From NCBI GenBank assembly GCA_043228905.1, contig JBHGNT010000002.1:26536001-26600000 (forward strand): a stretch of DNA of 64,000 nt. The letters are read 5' to 3'. Under the pieces are notes generated by a model, which saw only the letters and a program-made list of their open reading frames with translations, made no database searches and had not been told where the DNA came from. Position 1 is the first letter of the stretch; each line of letters opens with the position of its first letter. The DNA is from Azolla caroliniana. Lineage: Eukaryota; Polypodiophyta. The translations under genes were made by a program, and so were the position numbers. Positions 40,126-52,948 of the stretch are shown piece by piece.

Positions 40126-41002
40126 AAACTGTTGAATGTTCTCCGTTGGTTCCTGCCGGATACTGTAAAATAAGCCTACCATTTCCCGTTGGTCCATCTC
40201 CTTGTGAAAGAAATGCAAAATTTTTGTCTTTAATGTTTCAAACGTGGGATGGTGTTGGGATCTTGTGTTCAGTGCCATCTGGCGGCCGGTCCCTCCAAGG
40301 TCATGCCGAACTCTGCCCTTTTTGAGCATTCCTCTTCGGCTGCATTTAAGCGTTGGGACACATGGTTTGCCTCCCAGGTCTGTTGAAACGCATGGACGTG
40401 GGCTTCCGCGTCCGGATCATCCCGATATTTGGGATATTGGAACGACATATCGTTGTCTGGTGTCGGTACACGGGTTGGTGGTGGTTCCTCCCCCTCTTTC
40501 GGTGTCGGAGGTTTTCCCGGTCCTCTGTCGCCATTAGAGGTCTTTCCTGCTCCTCTTTCAGTGTCAGAGGCTTCTCCTCCTCGACTTCCGGTGCCAGAGG
40601 TTCTAGCCTTGTCAATTTTGGTTCTAGTGTCGGCAAGGTATCTGACTCCTCGTCCTCTAGTCCATCTGGGGTGTTGTTATTGCTGCGGTAGTTCGTCTGT
40701 GCGCTGTATTCCCCATCCGAACTTGATTCAAATGCTGAAAATGCTTCGGATTCGCCTTCGCTCGCTGCCAATGCCTGGAGAAGGGATTCCGCTTCCCGGA
40801 GGCTGCTTAGGCTGCTTCCTTTGTCCGGGTAGTCATTTTGTGGTAACCGAAGTGACTCTTTGGCCACTCTCCGGATCACCTTGGAAAATGAGCGATCCGC
40901 TCTGATTTCTTCTACTGCTTGCTGGAAAGCCTCACGCTTCCTTAGTCGTTCAACAAGTCTCCTTGCTCGCTCCGTAACCGGGTCGTTCATTGGTCGTGTC
41001 AT
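40126..41002 (-). pseudogene. Gypsy-B Gag, N-terminal part
   Basis: The frame from MTRPMNDPVTERARRLVERL (41002) starts only 55 bp from the 5' LTR. An acidic, Glu/Ser-rich stretch (EEVEEEKPLTLKEEQERP region) is followed by a retrotrans_gag-like piece in a second frame: AAEEECSKRAEFGMTLEGPA, ARWHSTQDP and FHKEMDQREMVGLFYSIRQE. A frameshift lies near 40346 and another further on. It is cut at 40126 by Copia-D; the rest of gag with any zinc knuckle is lost. Confidence 0.65.
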
Positions 41003-41057
41003 CCATTCCTGCCACTGTTCGCTGCGATTGTGCAGGAATCATGGTCACCAAAAACTG
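41003..41057 (-). other. Gypsy-B leader and probable primer site
   Basis: On the element strand TGGTGACCATGATTCC begins seven bases after the LTR (plus 41035-41050). It starts with the obligatory TGG, but I cannot assign the tRNA from memory. Confidence 0.4.
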
Positions 41058-41247
41058 TGTTATTCCTTAGGGCTGGACAATGGCCTAACACAGGGTGTCT
41101 ACGGAAGACACTTCACCAAAGGGGTGTTACGGCGAGATAACTTAAGACACAACGATTAATCCGACTTAATTGGCTACTTAGCCATATGGCATTAACTTTA
41201 CACACGCGTAAGATATAACAATTACTACAGAACGGTAATCAATATGT
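41058..41247 (-). repeat. Gypsy-B 5' LTR, first part
   Basis: tgttattcct to atcaatatgt; continues at 53598-53857 after Gypsy-C. Duplicated target of Gypsy-C: atgt at 41244-41247 and acgt at 53594-53597 (one change). Confidence 0.85.
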
Positions 41248-41892
41248 TGTCGAGGTATTCCTCGTGGATGCGTGGAATGAGGCGGGACCTCGGGGGTCTT
41301 GTACCGAAGAGCAAGAGAGAAAGGAGAAGGGAAGGGACCCACTACGTGCGAGCGTAGATCCACAGGGACACGGCCCTTCGACACGAAGACGTGAGCGGGG
41401 AAACCAACACAGAGAGGCACGAAGGTATGTATGTATATATTAACAGAGACAAACAACAAGAAGCACAAAGTCGGTTACAACCGAACAGGCCGGCGAACAG
41501 ATGCCGATGCCTGTTCGCAACGCTCAGAAAGAAAAGAGTAGGTTGGAGGTGTTGCTGGAAGCACTCCGGCATTCCTCAGAGCAGCGCGAGCCTCCCCGAA
41601 AACCTGCACAGAAAGAAGCTACAGAGTATGGAAGAGAGAGAAGCCTTCGGCCGACAACCCGACAACACTTCGTCCTCTCTATCCGCGATCCGTTCCTCCT
41701 CCTCGTTTCCCCCCTTTTGTAGGCAAGAAAGGAGCCGTTTCCCATTAACTCCCTTCCTACCGAATCTACGTACCTAGGATCTTCTATGTTCCTAATTCTC
41801 TCTTATATACAACATAAGGCGTACGTGCACGAAGAGCCGGTTCCTACGCTCCGGTGCACCGATTCCACTTGTGGACGGTTTTCTTCGCGACA
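41248..41892 (-). repeat. Gypsy-C 3' LTR
   Basis: tgtcgaggta to tcgcgaca, then the tccaccccc purine tract on the other strand. Confidence 0.88.
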
Positions 41893-41965
41893 TCCACCCC
41901 CACCTAACCGCGCATCCACCGGCATGCACCAAATTGAGTTGGGACGGAGAAAACCGGTCCAGCCC

Positions 41966-42603
41966 TCATTCCTCGCCCGTCGGTTCTTCCTCGGTTTCGG
42001 ATCGTTCGTCGTCCCGGTCCAGGTTAACCGGATCCGGCTCGTCGTCGTGACGCTTCTTGAACGCTTTGATCCGCTTCCCAGCTACCAGTATCGCCATTCT
42101 CGTGCCGTTGAGTTCCGCCAGATGGTACGTCCCGTTGTCGTTGGCGCTTTGTACCACGTAAGGCCCGAACCACCTTTTTGCGAACTTCCGTGTCGCTCAG
42201 TGCTGGTTGTTGAGGCTGCTGTCGTAGACTAGCACCCAGTCGCCTTCCTCGATCTTCTTCGGTCGGAGCCGGTGCGTTCGGTCGAACCGGGCTTTGTTCC
42301 TCGTCCTTGCTTCCCGAAGCTTTCCCGCAGCCCGCTCCACGTCCTCCGGCCTTCACTCGAGCTGACGTATACGCGCCGCTAGCAGTTCCTCCCGGCTCAT
42401 TTCGTCTCTCCAGTCCACGGTTGCCCATGAGGAGATCGTACGTTCCGTCGGCATGATCGGCTTCTGCCCAAACATGAGCTCTGCCGGCATGAATCCGGTT
42501 ACCGAACTGTGCGTAGTTTGGTCAGCCCACAACGCGTAAGGCAGCAGCTGCGGCCAGTTCCCGACTTGCCCACCGCATGCCCGAACTAACGCCTTGACGA
42601 TCG
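41966..42603 (-). pseudogene. Gypsy-C integrase end
   Basis: Continues integrase after Copia-E: KALVRACGGQVGNWPQLLPY, ALWADQTTHSSVTGFMP, then the C-terminal RLRPKKIEEGDWVLVYDSSL, FGPYVVQSANDNGTYHLAEL and IKAFKKRHDDEPDP, ending EEEPTGEE at 41966. Two TGA stops replace CGA codons (at QLE-RPED near 42355 and QH-ATRK near 42197). No chromodomain. Confidence 0.82.
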
Positions 42604-43202
42604 TGTCGAGAATCAACGCTCCGATTCACCTTCACCGCTCGGCCACAACCGAGAAATCACGAATCAATGCAGCAGAAAATAGGAAACACAGAGAAAGACA
42701 CGATAACACAGGGATTAACGTGGAAAACCCTATACGGGAAAAACCACGGGAGTGCAAGACTCCAAACCAAAACTATGCACAGAGAAATATACAATGGCGA
42801 GCTGCAAGGCGACGACCTTGAGCTCGCTATCCTCGCCACAGGCGGCGGTATTACACAGAGGCGTCGACCTCTCCCTCTCTCACGCTCTATCTCTCTCACG
42901 GCTGCTCTCTCTTCACTCCTCTTGAGTGGAAAAACAGAAAAATGAGTAGCAACATAAAACTATTTGCCCTAAGTCATATTTATACACATATGACTTAGGG
43001 CTATTTACAACTATAGCCTCAAGGGCCCTTGGCAAACATATTCACAGATATGTCCCCGCATCCGGATCTCTCTCCGGGTACATTCGTCATCCGGCTCCGA
43101 AGTCGGGGTCTTCATCATCCGGTTCCGAAACCGCAACCGGGCTTGTCGTCATTCATCTCCGACATCCGACCATCCCATCCGAAAGGGACCGTAATCCCAA
43201 CA
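42604..43202 (-). repeat. Copia-E 3' LTR
   Basis: tgtcgagaat to atcccaaca. TATA box in the inverted repeat GCCCTAAGTCATAT-ttatacac-ATATGACTTAGGGC (about 42967-43002). Confidence 0.9.
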
Positions 43203-43212
43203 AACTCCCCCT

Positions 43213-46200
43213 TCACTTCGGCATGGGATGTCTCTCCAATCCGATCCTCTTCCGGCATGCTTCCAGCTTGTCGGGTGTGAGCACCTTGGTCAGCATATCC
43301 GACCCGTTCTCGTTCGTGTGGATCTTCGTCAGCACGAACTCCTTGTCTTCTATCCTTTCCCGTATCCAGTGATATCTTCGCTGGATGTGCTTCGTCCGGG
43401 AGTGATAGGCCGCGTTCTTCGCAAGGTGGATTGCACTCTGACTGTCGCAGTAGAGTCGGTACTCCTGCTGCCGGATACCGAGCTCTCTAATGAAGTCCTT
43501 CATCCATATTATTTCCTTGCCGGCTTCAACAGCCGCCATGTACTCCGCCTCCGTGGTTGACAACGCAACCGTCTTCTGCAGCCTCGACTGCCATGAAACA
43601 GCTCCCCCTGCATACGTCATCACATACCCTGATGTGGACTGGCTGGTATCTGCATCAGCCGACATATCCGAATCGGTGAAGCCGTCGAGTTCGGGCTTAC
43701 CGGAGCCGAATCGGAGGCACACGTTTGCCGTGCCCTTCAGGTATCGGAGTATCCATTTGACCGCGTTCCAATGCTCTTTGCCGGGATTGCTCATGTACCG
43801 GCTCACCACTCCGACTGCATATCCTATGTCCGGTCGGGTACACACCATTGCGTACATCAAGCTCCCGACGGCAGAGGCATATGGTACTTTCATCATGTCC
43901 TCCTTCTCAGCCTTTGTCTTGGGGCTTTGCTTGCTGGACAGCTTGCAGTTTGCCGGGAGTGTTGACCCGACCGGTCTTGCTTCCGACATGTTGAACCGAT
44001 GAAGCACCTTTGTCACGTACTTCTCCTGTGACAACCACAACTGCTTCTTCTTCCGGTCCCGGATGATGTGCATCCCTAGTATTTGCCTCGCCGGACCCAG
44101 GTCCTTCATTGAGAAGGTTCGGTGAAGAGCCTTCTTCAGCATCCGTATCTTGGCCTGGTCCTGTCCGACGATCAACATGTCGTCCACGTACAGGAGGAGT
44201 ATTAGAAAGTCTCCTCCTTCGAACTTCTTCACAAACACGCAGTGATCGGACTGCGTTTTGTGGTACCCTTCGTCTGTCATGAAGGAGTCGAACTTCCGGT
44301 ACCATTGCCGGGGAGCCTGCTTCAAACCGTAGAGGCTCTTCTTCAACCGGCATACCAGGTGCTCCTTCCCTTTCTTCTCGAATCCTTCCGGTTGCTGCAT
44401 GTAGATCTCTTCTTCGAGGTCACCGTGAAGGAATGCCGTCTTCACGTCCATCTGTTCTACCTCGAGGTCCATGCTTGCCGCTATGCTCAGCACCGTCCGG
44501 ATGGAGGTCATCTTCACTACCGGGGCAAATATCTCGTCGAAGTCGACGCCCTTCTTCTGCTGAAACCCCTTCACCATGATCCTGGCTTTGTATCTCGGGG
44601 GTTTTCCGGCATCTCCCGGTTCCAGCTTGAACACCCACTTGTTACGGAGTGCCCGTTTTCCTTTCGGCAACTCCACAAGTTCATATGTGTGGTTCTCATG
44701 CAGGGAATCCATCTCCTCCTGCATAGCACTTAACCACCTGCGGCTATGGGTGTCATGCTTCGCTTCTTCAAAGCTCTCCGGCTCCCCCTCGTCGGTTAGC
44801 AGCACGTGCTCTGGTTCCGGAAATCTCCGGGGAGCCCTTCTCTCTCTTAGAGGATATCTCCGTTCCGGAGCTTCGGTAACCGGTTCTTCCGATTCTTCTT
44901 CATCCGAATCCATTTCGGGATCGGGGCCGGTTCCGGTATCATTTTCAGCTTCTTCGGCCGGTTCTGTTTCTTCACCGTCTTCGGCCGGATCTTCGAGTGT
45001 TAACCGGTCCCTTGCCGGTCGGGACTGCTCCTCGTAGAGTTTATCCTCACCGGTCGACTTGGAGCTCTTCATCTTCTTCTCCGACTCCCAGTCGGCGAGT
45101 GTCTTGTCCTCCATGAAGATGATATCTCGACTCCTGAATATCTTCTTGTCGACCGGGTCCCATACTCGGTAGCCGAACTCGTCGTCGCCGTAACCGAGGA
45201 ATATGCATGGCCGGGTCTTTGGATCTAGCTTTCCTCTCCGGTCCTTTGCCACATGCACGTATGCGAGACACCCGAACACCTTCAGATGCCGGTAGGATAC
45301 TTCCCTACCGGTCCACACTCTCTGCGGCGTGTCTCCGTCCAAAGGTACTGAGGGTGATCTGTTTATCACGTATGTCGTCGTTGACATCGCCTCAGCCCAA
45401 AACCCCTTGGGCAATTCCGCATGCGCCAGCATACTCCGGACCCTCTCCATTATGGTCCGGTTCATCCTCTCGGCCAGCCCGTTCAGTTCCGGCGTCTTCG
45501 GCACAGTAAACTCGAGCCGGATTCCCTTCGAGCGACAGTACTCCGCGAACTGCCCCCCGGTATTCCCCTCCGTTATCCGCTCGTATCGCTTTCAGCTTCT
45601 TGCCGGATTCCCTTTCCACTCTCGCGTGGAGTTCTTTGAAGACGCACAACACTTGGTCCTTTGTCTTCAACGGTGCCGTCCCCAGCTTCCGGCTGTGATC
45701 ATCAATGAATGTTACGAAGTACTGGGCTCCGCCATGTGACTTCGTTTCTACCTGACACACATCGGTGTGCACCAACTCCAATGGTGCGCCACGTCTCGTC
45801 AGTGGCCTTGAGTGGAAGGAGGTTCGGTTTTGCTTACCGGCCAGGCAATCGGTGCACTTCTCCAGGTGCACACGCTTCACTGGAATAAGGTTGTCTTCTG
45901 CAAGCCTCTTCATCCCCTTCTCACTCATGTGGCACAGTCTCTTGTGCCACAGCTCACCGGCAGTGTCGGCTGCCACGTTCAACTCTTCCGGACACAACCG
46001 GGCATTCATAAGGTACAGTGTGTTGACTTTCCGGGCCCGAGCCACTATCAGGCTCCCCTTGCTGAACTTCATTACGCCGTTCCGGATGCTACCTGTGTAG
46101 CCTTCATCGTCTAGCCTCCCGGCCGAAATCAGGTTCAATCGAACCTCCGGAACGTGTCGGACATCCTTCAGCAGCATTTTGCATCCGGTCGAGGTTGTCA

Positions 46201-47287
46201 ACCACACGTCTCCTATGCCGGCAATCCGGCACGTACCTTCATTTCCCATCCGAACACAGCCATGCTCACCGACTGTGTAGGATGAGAAGTATCTTCTCTC
46301 CGGGGTCAGGTGGAACGATGCTCCGGAATCGACCACCCAGGTCGTCTCATCGCCGGCAATGTTTAGTTCACCTTCTTCGGTGATGAGCATGATTTCTTCC
46401 TCACTTGCCGCGAGTGCCGTCGTTCCTTTCCGGTCCTGCCCTCGCCGATCCGGACCTCTCCGGCCCGTGGCTCCCCGGTATGCACCGTTTCTCTCCGGTG
46501 ACTTCTTCGAATCGGTGTCGTCGGCTCCGTTGTCCTTTCGGTAATGCCGACAATTCTTCCGGAAGTGCCCCGGCTTCCCACAGTGGAAGCATGTGGGTCT
46601 TCCTCTTGACTGCGACCTGGTCCCCGACTTCTCCCGTCTTTGCGGACTCCGGTTCCATTGTCTTCCCCGTTCCGATTCGGTAAGCAGCGCCTTCGAGTCG
46701 GAGGCCGGTTCTTTATCTCTCCGACGCGCTTCTTCGTTCAAAATACTTGTCTTTACCGTTTGTAGGGACAAGTTATCTTCCGTGCAGGAGGTGCTGAGAG
46801 TCACCACCAAGTTCTCCCAGCTTTCCGGCAATGTACACATCAGAATGATGGGTTGCATTGCATCCTCCAGCGGGAACTTGATCGCCGCAAGCTGGTTCAC
46901 GAATCCCATGAACGTGCTTACGTGTTCCACCATACTCTCGCCGTCCCGGTACTTGAGGTTCACTATCTTCCTCATCAGGGAGGTCCGGTTCAACGCATTC
47001 TTCCTCTCGTAGAGGCCCGACAGCTTCCGCCACATCTCATATGCGTTGATGTCGTTCGCCACATGTTGTAGAACGCTCACGTCGACGTATTGCCGAATGG
47101 TTGCAACGGCTTTCCGGTTCAGAAGCCTCCATTCCGACTCAAGTACCCCCTTCGGTATTTCCGACCTGTCAATCGGTTCGTACAGGTCCCGAACAATCAG
47201 AAGATCCTCCATCTTGATCTTCCAGTCGGCGTAATTCTGCGCATTCAGCACCATCATCCCCGGCTGCCCGCTGCTGCCGCCTTCCAT
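43213..47287 (-). pseudogene. Copia-E Gag-Pol with one homopolymer frameshift
   Basis: Start ATG at 47285-47287 (MEGGSSGQPGMMVLNAQNYA). Gag, CCHC knuckle CFHCGKPGHFRKNC near 46555-46600, protease WVVDSGASFH near 46320, pre-integrase, and integrase up to ADNGGEYRG. At 45553-45558 six C occur on the plus strand where Copia-B has five, shifting the frame. From 45504 to 43213 the rest is open (763 residues): end of integrase, RT with YVDD (near 44175), and RNase H complete with STTEAEYMAA and YCDSQSAIHLAKNAAY, ending RIGLERHPMPK. If the extra base is a sequencing error the element would be fully intact. Confidence 0.9.
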
Positions 47288-47303
47288 TTTCTGCACTGCC
47301 GTC

Positions 47304-47315
47304 GCTCTGATACCA
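47304..47315 (-). other. Copia-E primer-binding site (initiator tRNA-Met)
   Basis: gctctgatacca on the plus strand, three bases from the 5' LTR. Confidence 0.88.
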
Positions 47316-47318
47316 CTT

Positions 47319-47917
47319 TGTCGAGAATCAACGCTCCGATTCACCTTCACCGCTCGGCCACAACCGAGAAATCACGAATCAATGCAGCAGAAAATAGGAA
47401 ACACAGAGAAAGACACGATAACACAGGGATTAACGTGGAAAACCCTATACGGGAAAAACCACGGGAGTGCAAGACTCCAAACCAAAACTATGCACAGAGA
47501 AATATACAATGGCGAGCTGCAAGGCGACGACCTTGAGCTCGCTATCCTCGCCACAGGCGGCGGTATTACACAGAGGCGTCGACCTCTCCCTCTCTCACGC
47601 TCTATCTCTCTCACGGCTGCTCTCTCTTCACTCCTCTTGAGTGGAAAAACAGAAAAATGAGTAGCAACATAAAACTGTTTGCCCTAAGTCATATTTATAC
47701 ACATATGACTTAGGGCTATTTACAACTATAGCCTCAAGGGCCCTTGGCAAACATATTCACAGATATGTCCCCGCATCTGGATCTCTCTCCGGGTACATTC
47801 GTCATCCGGCTCCGAAGTCGGGGTCTTCATCATCCGGTTCCGAAACCGCAACCGGGCTTGTCGTCATTCATCTCCGACATCCGACCATCCCATCCGAAAG
47901 GGACCGTAATCCCAACA
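47319..47917 (-). repeat. Copia-E 5' LTR
   Basis: 599 bp; TATA box within the same inverted repeat (tatttata at 47692-47699, one arm base changed). Followed by TSD gatcg. Confidence 0.92.
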
Positions 47918-47922
47918 GATCG

Positions 47923-50839
47923 GTCCGTGTCCGCGATCCACCTTCCCATTCGCCTCCGGATTGTACGCAGTGGTAAGCGAGAGCTTGACTCCTAGCCGGT
48001 CGAACAGCTCTTCGGCCTCTTCGGCGTCCAACTCCCCGTGATCAGCCACGATCTTCCCGACGCACCCGTACCGGCATATCACGTCCTCGATCAGGAACCG
48101 ACATACGACCGCGGTCGTTTTATTCTGAAGGGCTCGGCCTTCCACCTGGTTCGTCAGATCTTCTCGAGCCAAGACCAGATACCGCATCTGTCCTACTCCC
48201 ATCGGCATCGTCACCAGATCTACCATCAATTTGAAGTGGATGGTCGGAGGGTACGTAGGGTGAAGCCCGTCCCGATGTCGGACTATGGAGTGCATCTGAC
48301 AGCTCTCGCAAGTTGTCACGAACCGATGCACGTCCCGGTACAGTCCCTGCCACCAGTACTTCCGCTTTATCTTCTCGAACGTGGCCCACGTTCCACGGTG
48401 TCCAGCCCAAGGGCTATCGTGGTAGGCCATCAGCAGCTCCTCTTGTTCTTCCTTCATCGCCACCACTTGGAGCGGGACACCGTTCCTCTTCTTCGGGTGC
48501 TTCCATAAGTATCCGTCCCGGAGAAAGAATCGGTATGCTTTCTTCCGGATCCGGTTGGTCTCGTCTCTCGTCCATGATGCATCCGGCGTCATTGTCCTCA
48601 AGAAACCACCGATCTGCAACCACTCGCCGTCGTACTTGCTCTCGTCGAAGCCGTTAAGTGCCGGTGCACTCGTCCCATCGGTCGTCATGTACGCTGCTCC
48701 GAAGAAGTCCACGCCGACTTCTTCGTCCTCCGAAACCATGCCGCCCTCGTCATCAAACCTCGCCCTCGAAAGCATGTCGGCCATGGCGTTGTCTTTTCCG
48801 GAAATGTGTCGTATTTCCTGGTCCAGGGACTTGATGTACGCTATCCACCTGAGCATCGCCAGGTCCGGTGTCGCGCATCCGGAAACCATGCCGAGAATTG
48901 GCAGGCAATCCGTCTCGATAATCACTTCTGTCCCGATCAGGTAGTCTTTGTCGGCCTTCACTGCCGAAACGATACCCTAGAGTTCGCGTTTAACCTGGGC
49001 GTACCCTCGCTGTCGCTCACTGAGGACCTTTGCGCCGAATCGGATCGGGAACCGAATGCCGTCCTCGTTTTCTTGGTTGACGACCCATCCGATCCCGGTC
49101 GGACTCGTATCCACCGTTATGTATACCGGGGTACCCTTATCGTAGATAGCCTTCCGGAGCGCCGGTGCTGCCGCAAGAGCTTCCTTTAGCTTCTGGACCG
49201 ACTCCGTGTGCTCGTCCCGCCACTCGAATTTTCGCCCCTTCTTCAGCAACCCGTATAGCGGTTCCGCAACGTGGGCGTAATGCGGGATCCATATGTGGTA
49301 GAATGCGCATGCCCCCAGGAACCTCCGAACTTCCGTAACCGAGCTACAGTCGGTTTTCATCGCGGAGATGGCTTCTACCTTTGCCGGAGACGGCTTCCGG
49401 CCATATGGTCCACATAGGTGTCCGACCACCAGGATTTCTGATTGCTCGAAGGCCGATTTCTCCCCGGAGAAGGTGAGCCTCGCATCCTCTAGCCTTTGTA
49501 GCACCTTCTCGCAGTCGTCGATGTGTGTTGCCACGAATCGCCGGCACCCGTCCGACCCGAGTGTCACGTCCTTCTCTTCCACCGGGCACCCCTTGATCGG
49601 GATGTCGTCTAGAAATGGCATGGTGATGTCCGGGATGCAATCCCTCAGTACCTTGTTCATTGCATTCACCATGTGGGCCACCGAGTTGGTTCCTCCTTGT
49701 GGCAGGGTACACATTCGCACTAGGCCGAGGGGAGTTCGCATCGTCGTAATGTCTCTGCTCTCTACGGCTAGCTGGAACTGGTCGTACCCCGAGTACAGAT
49801 CACCGACCGAGTAAATCGACCTTCCGGCGAAGGCCTCCGCGAACTCGTCTATGGTCGGTCCGATTCCGGCGTTCCGAATGGTCACTCTGTTGACCGGCTG
49901 CAGGTCTTGAATGAAGCGCAATGTTCCGTTTTTCTTTGGTACGGTAAACCATCGGTTCGAGTATGGGGCACTTGACGGTTCGAGAATGCCCATATCGACT
50001 TTTTGCCTCAATAGCTCCATCAACTTCGGGATGTGAGCTCTCGGTACCGGAATCGGCTTGAGATTCCACGGCACATGCGGTACCGTGAATATCACCATCG
50101 GCTCCACGATTGTCGGGTCTACGCACCCGATCTCTTCCGGTGAGAATGCGAAGGCTTTCCTGTGTCTTCCGAGCATTCTCCGAAACCGGTCTTCCTCCGC
50201 CGGTAGTAAGAACCCGCCCCCACCGATTTTGAGCTCTCGGAGCGTCCCGTCGGTGAAGGTGTGTCCTATGCAGACCGGATCTCGTAAACTGGGGTCCGAC
50301 GCAACCCCTCTGATTCGGGACTCGCTGCCCTCCGGTAAGGGTGCCGCGACTGACCTTACCTTCCGGTCCACAGTCTTGTACTTCGTGCTAACCTGGGCCG
50401 TCTGATCCGACCCGAGCCCCTGACTGAAGTTCGCGATGACTTCGTACATCTCTTCGGAACATACCGGTATCGTCCGGTCTTCGTTAAGGTCTTCTCCGGT
50501 TACCTCCCTCAGCATTCCCAAGGTGTCGTCGAAGGAGACCGCCTCCACGGCTCCGCTGATTTCCTCGTCCGGGCCAAGAACTCCGCACGCTCGAAGTCGC
50601 TCCTCCGCCCTTGCCTTTTCTCGGCCAACAATGCCGACCATCACACACCCTCCGTCGTTGGAGAAGCAAAATTTCCTAACTATCGTACAAGGTTTCTTCG
50701 GTTTCGGTTCTATCGTACAGTTGTGGGATCTTTCCCGAGTGTCCGGACTGCCTCGGCCCCACGCCTTGGCAGCCCTCTCTAAAAATCCTCCTGGTTCTCG
50801 CCACCGAGGGATTCGCGGTTTCGCTCGTGGTTCAGCCAC
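47923..50839 (-). pseudogene. Gypsy-C Pol: linker, RT, RNase H, first part of integrase
   Basis: Overlaps the gag-PR end in the -1 frame. 620 residues open from 50839 to a TAG at 48977 (REL-stop-GIV; Gypsy-A has Trp): linker, RT with DLQPVNRVTIRNAGIGPTID and FLDDIPIKG, RNase H VDTSPTGIGWVVNQ. From 48961 to the Copia-E insertion: RNase H end ETDCLPILGMV, integrase zinc finger HDSPWAGHRGTW to CESCQMHS, and the core MVDLVTMPMGVG and VADHGELDAEE with GKVDRGHG, where the catalytic Glu of GKVERG is read as Asp. Confidence 0.85.
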
Positions 50840-52905
50840 ACCGTCAGAAATTGGACCGAATGGCGCCCGTCCTGGCTTTTGACCCTCGCGTAGGCCGAAC
50901 CGTTGTCCAGCACCTTGGTCTCCATTCGCGCCGCCGTGATGTATGGTTCCCCTAATATGACCGGGTGCGAGGACGTCTCCTGTACGAAGAAGTGCTGGTC
51001 AATCTCGACGTCGCCGATCTTGACTCGCACGTTCGGCTAAGCCCCGTGCAGTTCCTCGGTGGCGCGCGTCGCCGCCCGTATCTTCCACCCGTGCTTGGTG
51101 TTGATCGGCCACTTTCCCTTCTTATAGAAGTCCATGGACATCAGGTTTATTTCCGAACCGTGGTCCACCAATGCCACCACTGGTTCCTGAACATCTGCGA
51201 TCTTTACCGGGGTCTCCGTGGTTGCTCGAGCCCAGTGTGGCCTCGAATAGTGGCTCTCCGCCCACTAATCTTCTAGCGCCAAGTCGTCGATGTGCGTCGT
51301 CCGCACCTCCACCGGTCTTTCCGGTTCCGTCTCCGTCGACAGCCTCTTCCGCTTCACCAAGTCCACAATGGAGTCGTGGAACTCCTTCTTAGCGATCCCT
51401 AGCACCTCCTGCAATGACAACTCCACCTTGCTGTCGAGGATCCGTTCTTCTAGGACCTTTCGTAGGTCCGTGGTCCTTTCTATTTCCGTCCCCAGTCGGT
51501 ATCCGCCCTTCCTGGGGTTATCTTGCGCGCTGGACCCACCGGCATCGTTCCGTCGTTGCCCGAATCGGGTCTCGTATTGTTGTGAGGACCAGGCCGCTCC
51601 GGCTTTCCCCACTCGTTTGTCTTCTACCAGAGCCTCGTAGTTCCGGCAGGTGGCTTCTACGAAGCGCGTCTTCTCCTCGACCGGGTCGCTCCAGCCGGTT
51701 ATTTCCCGGACCCGTCTCTCAGCGCGGTCCGCTTCATCTTTCCTCAACCGTGCGCCGGCGAGGCCTTCCAGCATTGCCGACCAGAATCCGTCTTTGCTCT
51801 CCTTCCGGGCTTCGCTGCCCCCGACCCGAATACCGGCCGACGCCGAGTAGTGGATGGCCTCCACGTGTCGGGCCGCTCCCTCTTCCATTAGTCTCTTCAT
51901 ACCTCCTCGCTTGTCGTTCCGGTTTAGGGCCCTTCTGGTATCGCCGACGTGCACCCGACCTTCCCACAGGTACACCACCTGGTTCCTCAACGCCTCTGCG
52001 AAATCGCCGCAGTCCTTCCGAATGTGGCCGACCTCGTTGCACCACATGCACTTGTTCCTTGCTGCCGGCCGTTGGTCACGAGCCAGTTTGCCGCCTTCCC
52101 TTCGAGTCTGGGTGATCTGGAGATCCTTTATCGCCCGCCTCAACTTCTCCAGCGCTGCTCCTCCGGACGAGCCATTGACCATGCTGGTCGAAGCCGAACC
52201 GGTTTCGAGCCACTCCCGGGTCTCTTCCCTTCGCCCTTGCGATGCCGGTTCAAGCCTCCTTGCTGTGATAGAGCCCGCACCGGCCGCCCCGTTATCAGCC
52301 CATTCTCGCCGTTTGTCGAAACGGCCACAGACTCTCTTAACCGCAGCCCAGTCGGTCGTCAGCCCGTCTTCGGTTTCCAACAAGGAGCCGACTTGATCCC
52401 GGTCCCGCTCGTCCACCGACTTGACGAACAGTAGGACCCGGCTCGTATCCAGAATGGTTCGGTCAAGCGCCGAAAGGCGCGGAAAGCGTTCTTCAAACTC
52501 CCGGAGGAGTGCTGACGCGATTCTTCCCTTGCCGAGGGACTCCACCCATTCCATGAAGTCCCGTTTCGAAAGCGGGAGCGCGTCGTCCAGCCCGTATTTT
52601 TCTAGTAGTCGGCCTTCGAACTCCTCCCAAGTACGGCTCTCCGCCTGTACCTCGAGCACCTCCGCATGGATGCTCGGCATCACCACTCGAGGGAATCCGG
52701 CAAGACGCCTCTCTTCCGGAATGTCCCGCATCAGCATTTCTGCCCCATAGGACGCCAAATACTTCGTGGCATCCTTTCCGCTGAACCGGCCGATCGTACT
52801 TACGACCGCCTCAATGGCTCTGTCGAGGGCGCCGGTGCCCTCGCGTGCGCTCAATATCCAATCCACGGCCGAAGCCATGGCCTCTACAAGATCCGACCCC
52901 CTCAT
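50779..52905 (-). pseudogene. Gypsy-C Gag-protease with two ambers
   Basis: First ATG at 52903-52905 (MRGSDLVEAMASAVDW). Gag with IGRFSGKDATKYLASYGAEM, a CMWCNEVGHIRKDC knuckle near 52020-52060, and the protease-like end with ALVDHGSEINLMSMDF (DHGS at 51154-51165) and VILGEPY. Stops: TAG at 51265 (GAG in Gypsy-A) and TAG at 51037 (Cys in relatives). Ends GENQEDF then TAG at 50779, the same slip-site context as Gypsy-A. Confidence 0.86.
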
Positions 52906-52927
52906 CTTCTGCTCTTCTGCCGCCTCT

Positions 52928-52945
52928 TTCACGTCGGGTTCACCA
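52928..52945 (-). other. Gypsy-C primer-binding site matching tRNA-Trp
   Basis: Identical 18-nt sequence to Gypsy-A, three bases from the 5' LTR. Confidence 0.8.
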
Positions 52946-52948
52946 AGA

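Larger units (their letters stand above)
42604..47917 (-). mobile_element. Copia-E: near-intact Tnt1-like element, minus strand
   Basis: 599-bp LTRs at 42604-43202 and 47319-47917 with two visible differences; TSD gatcg at 42599-42603 and 47918-47922; tRNA-Met primer site. One frame covers Gag to RNase H except for one homopolymer indel. Closest relative is Copia-B, from which its LTR differs mainly by having about two rather than eight U3 units. Confidence 0.93.
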
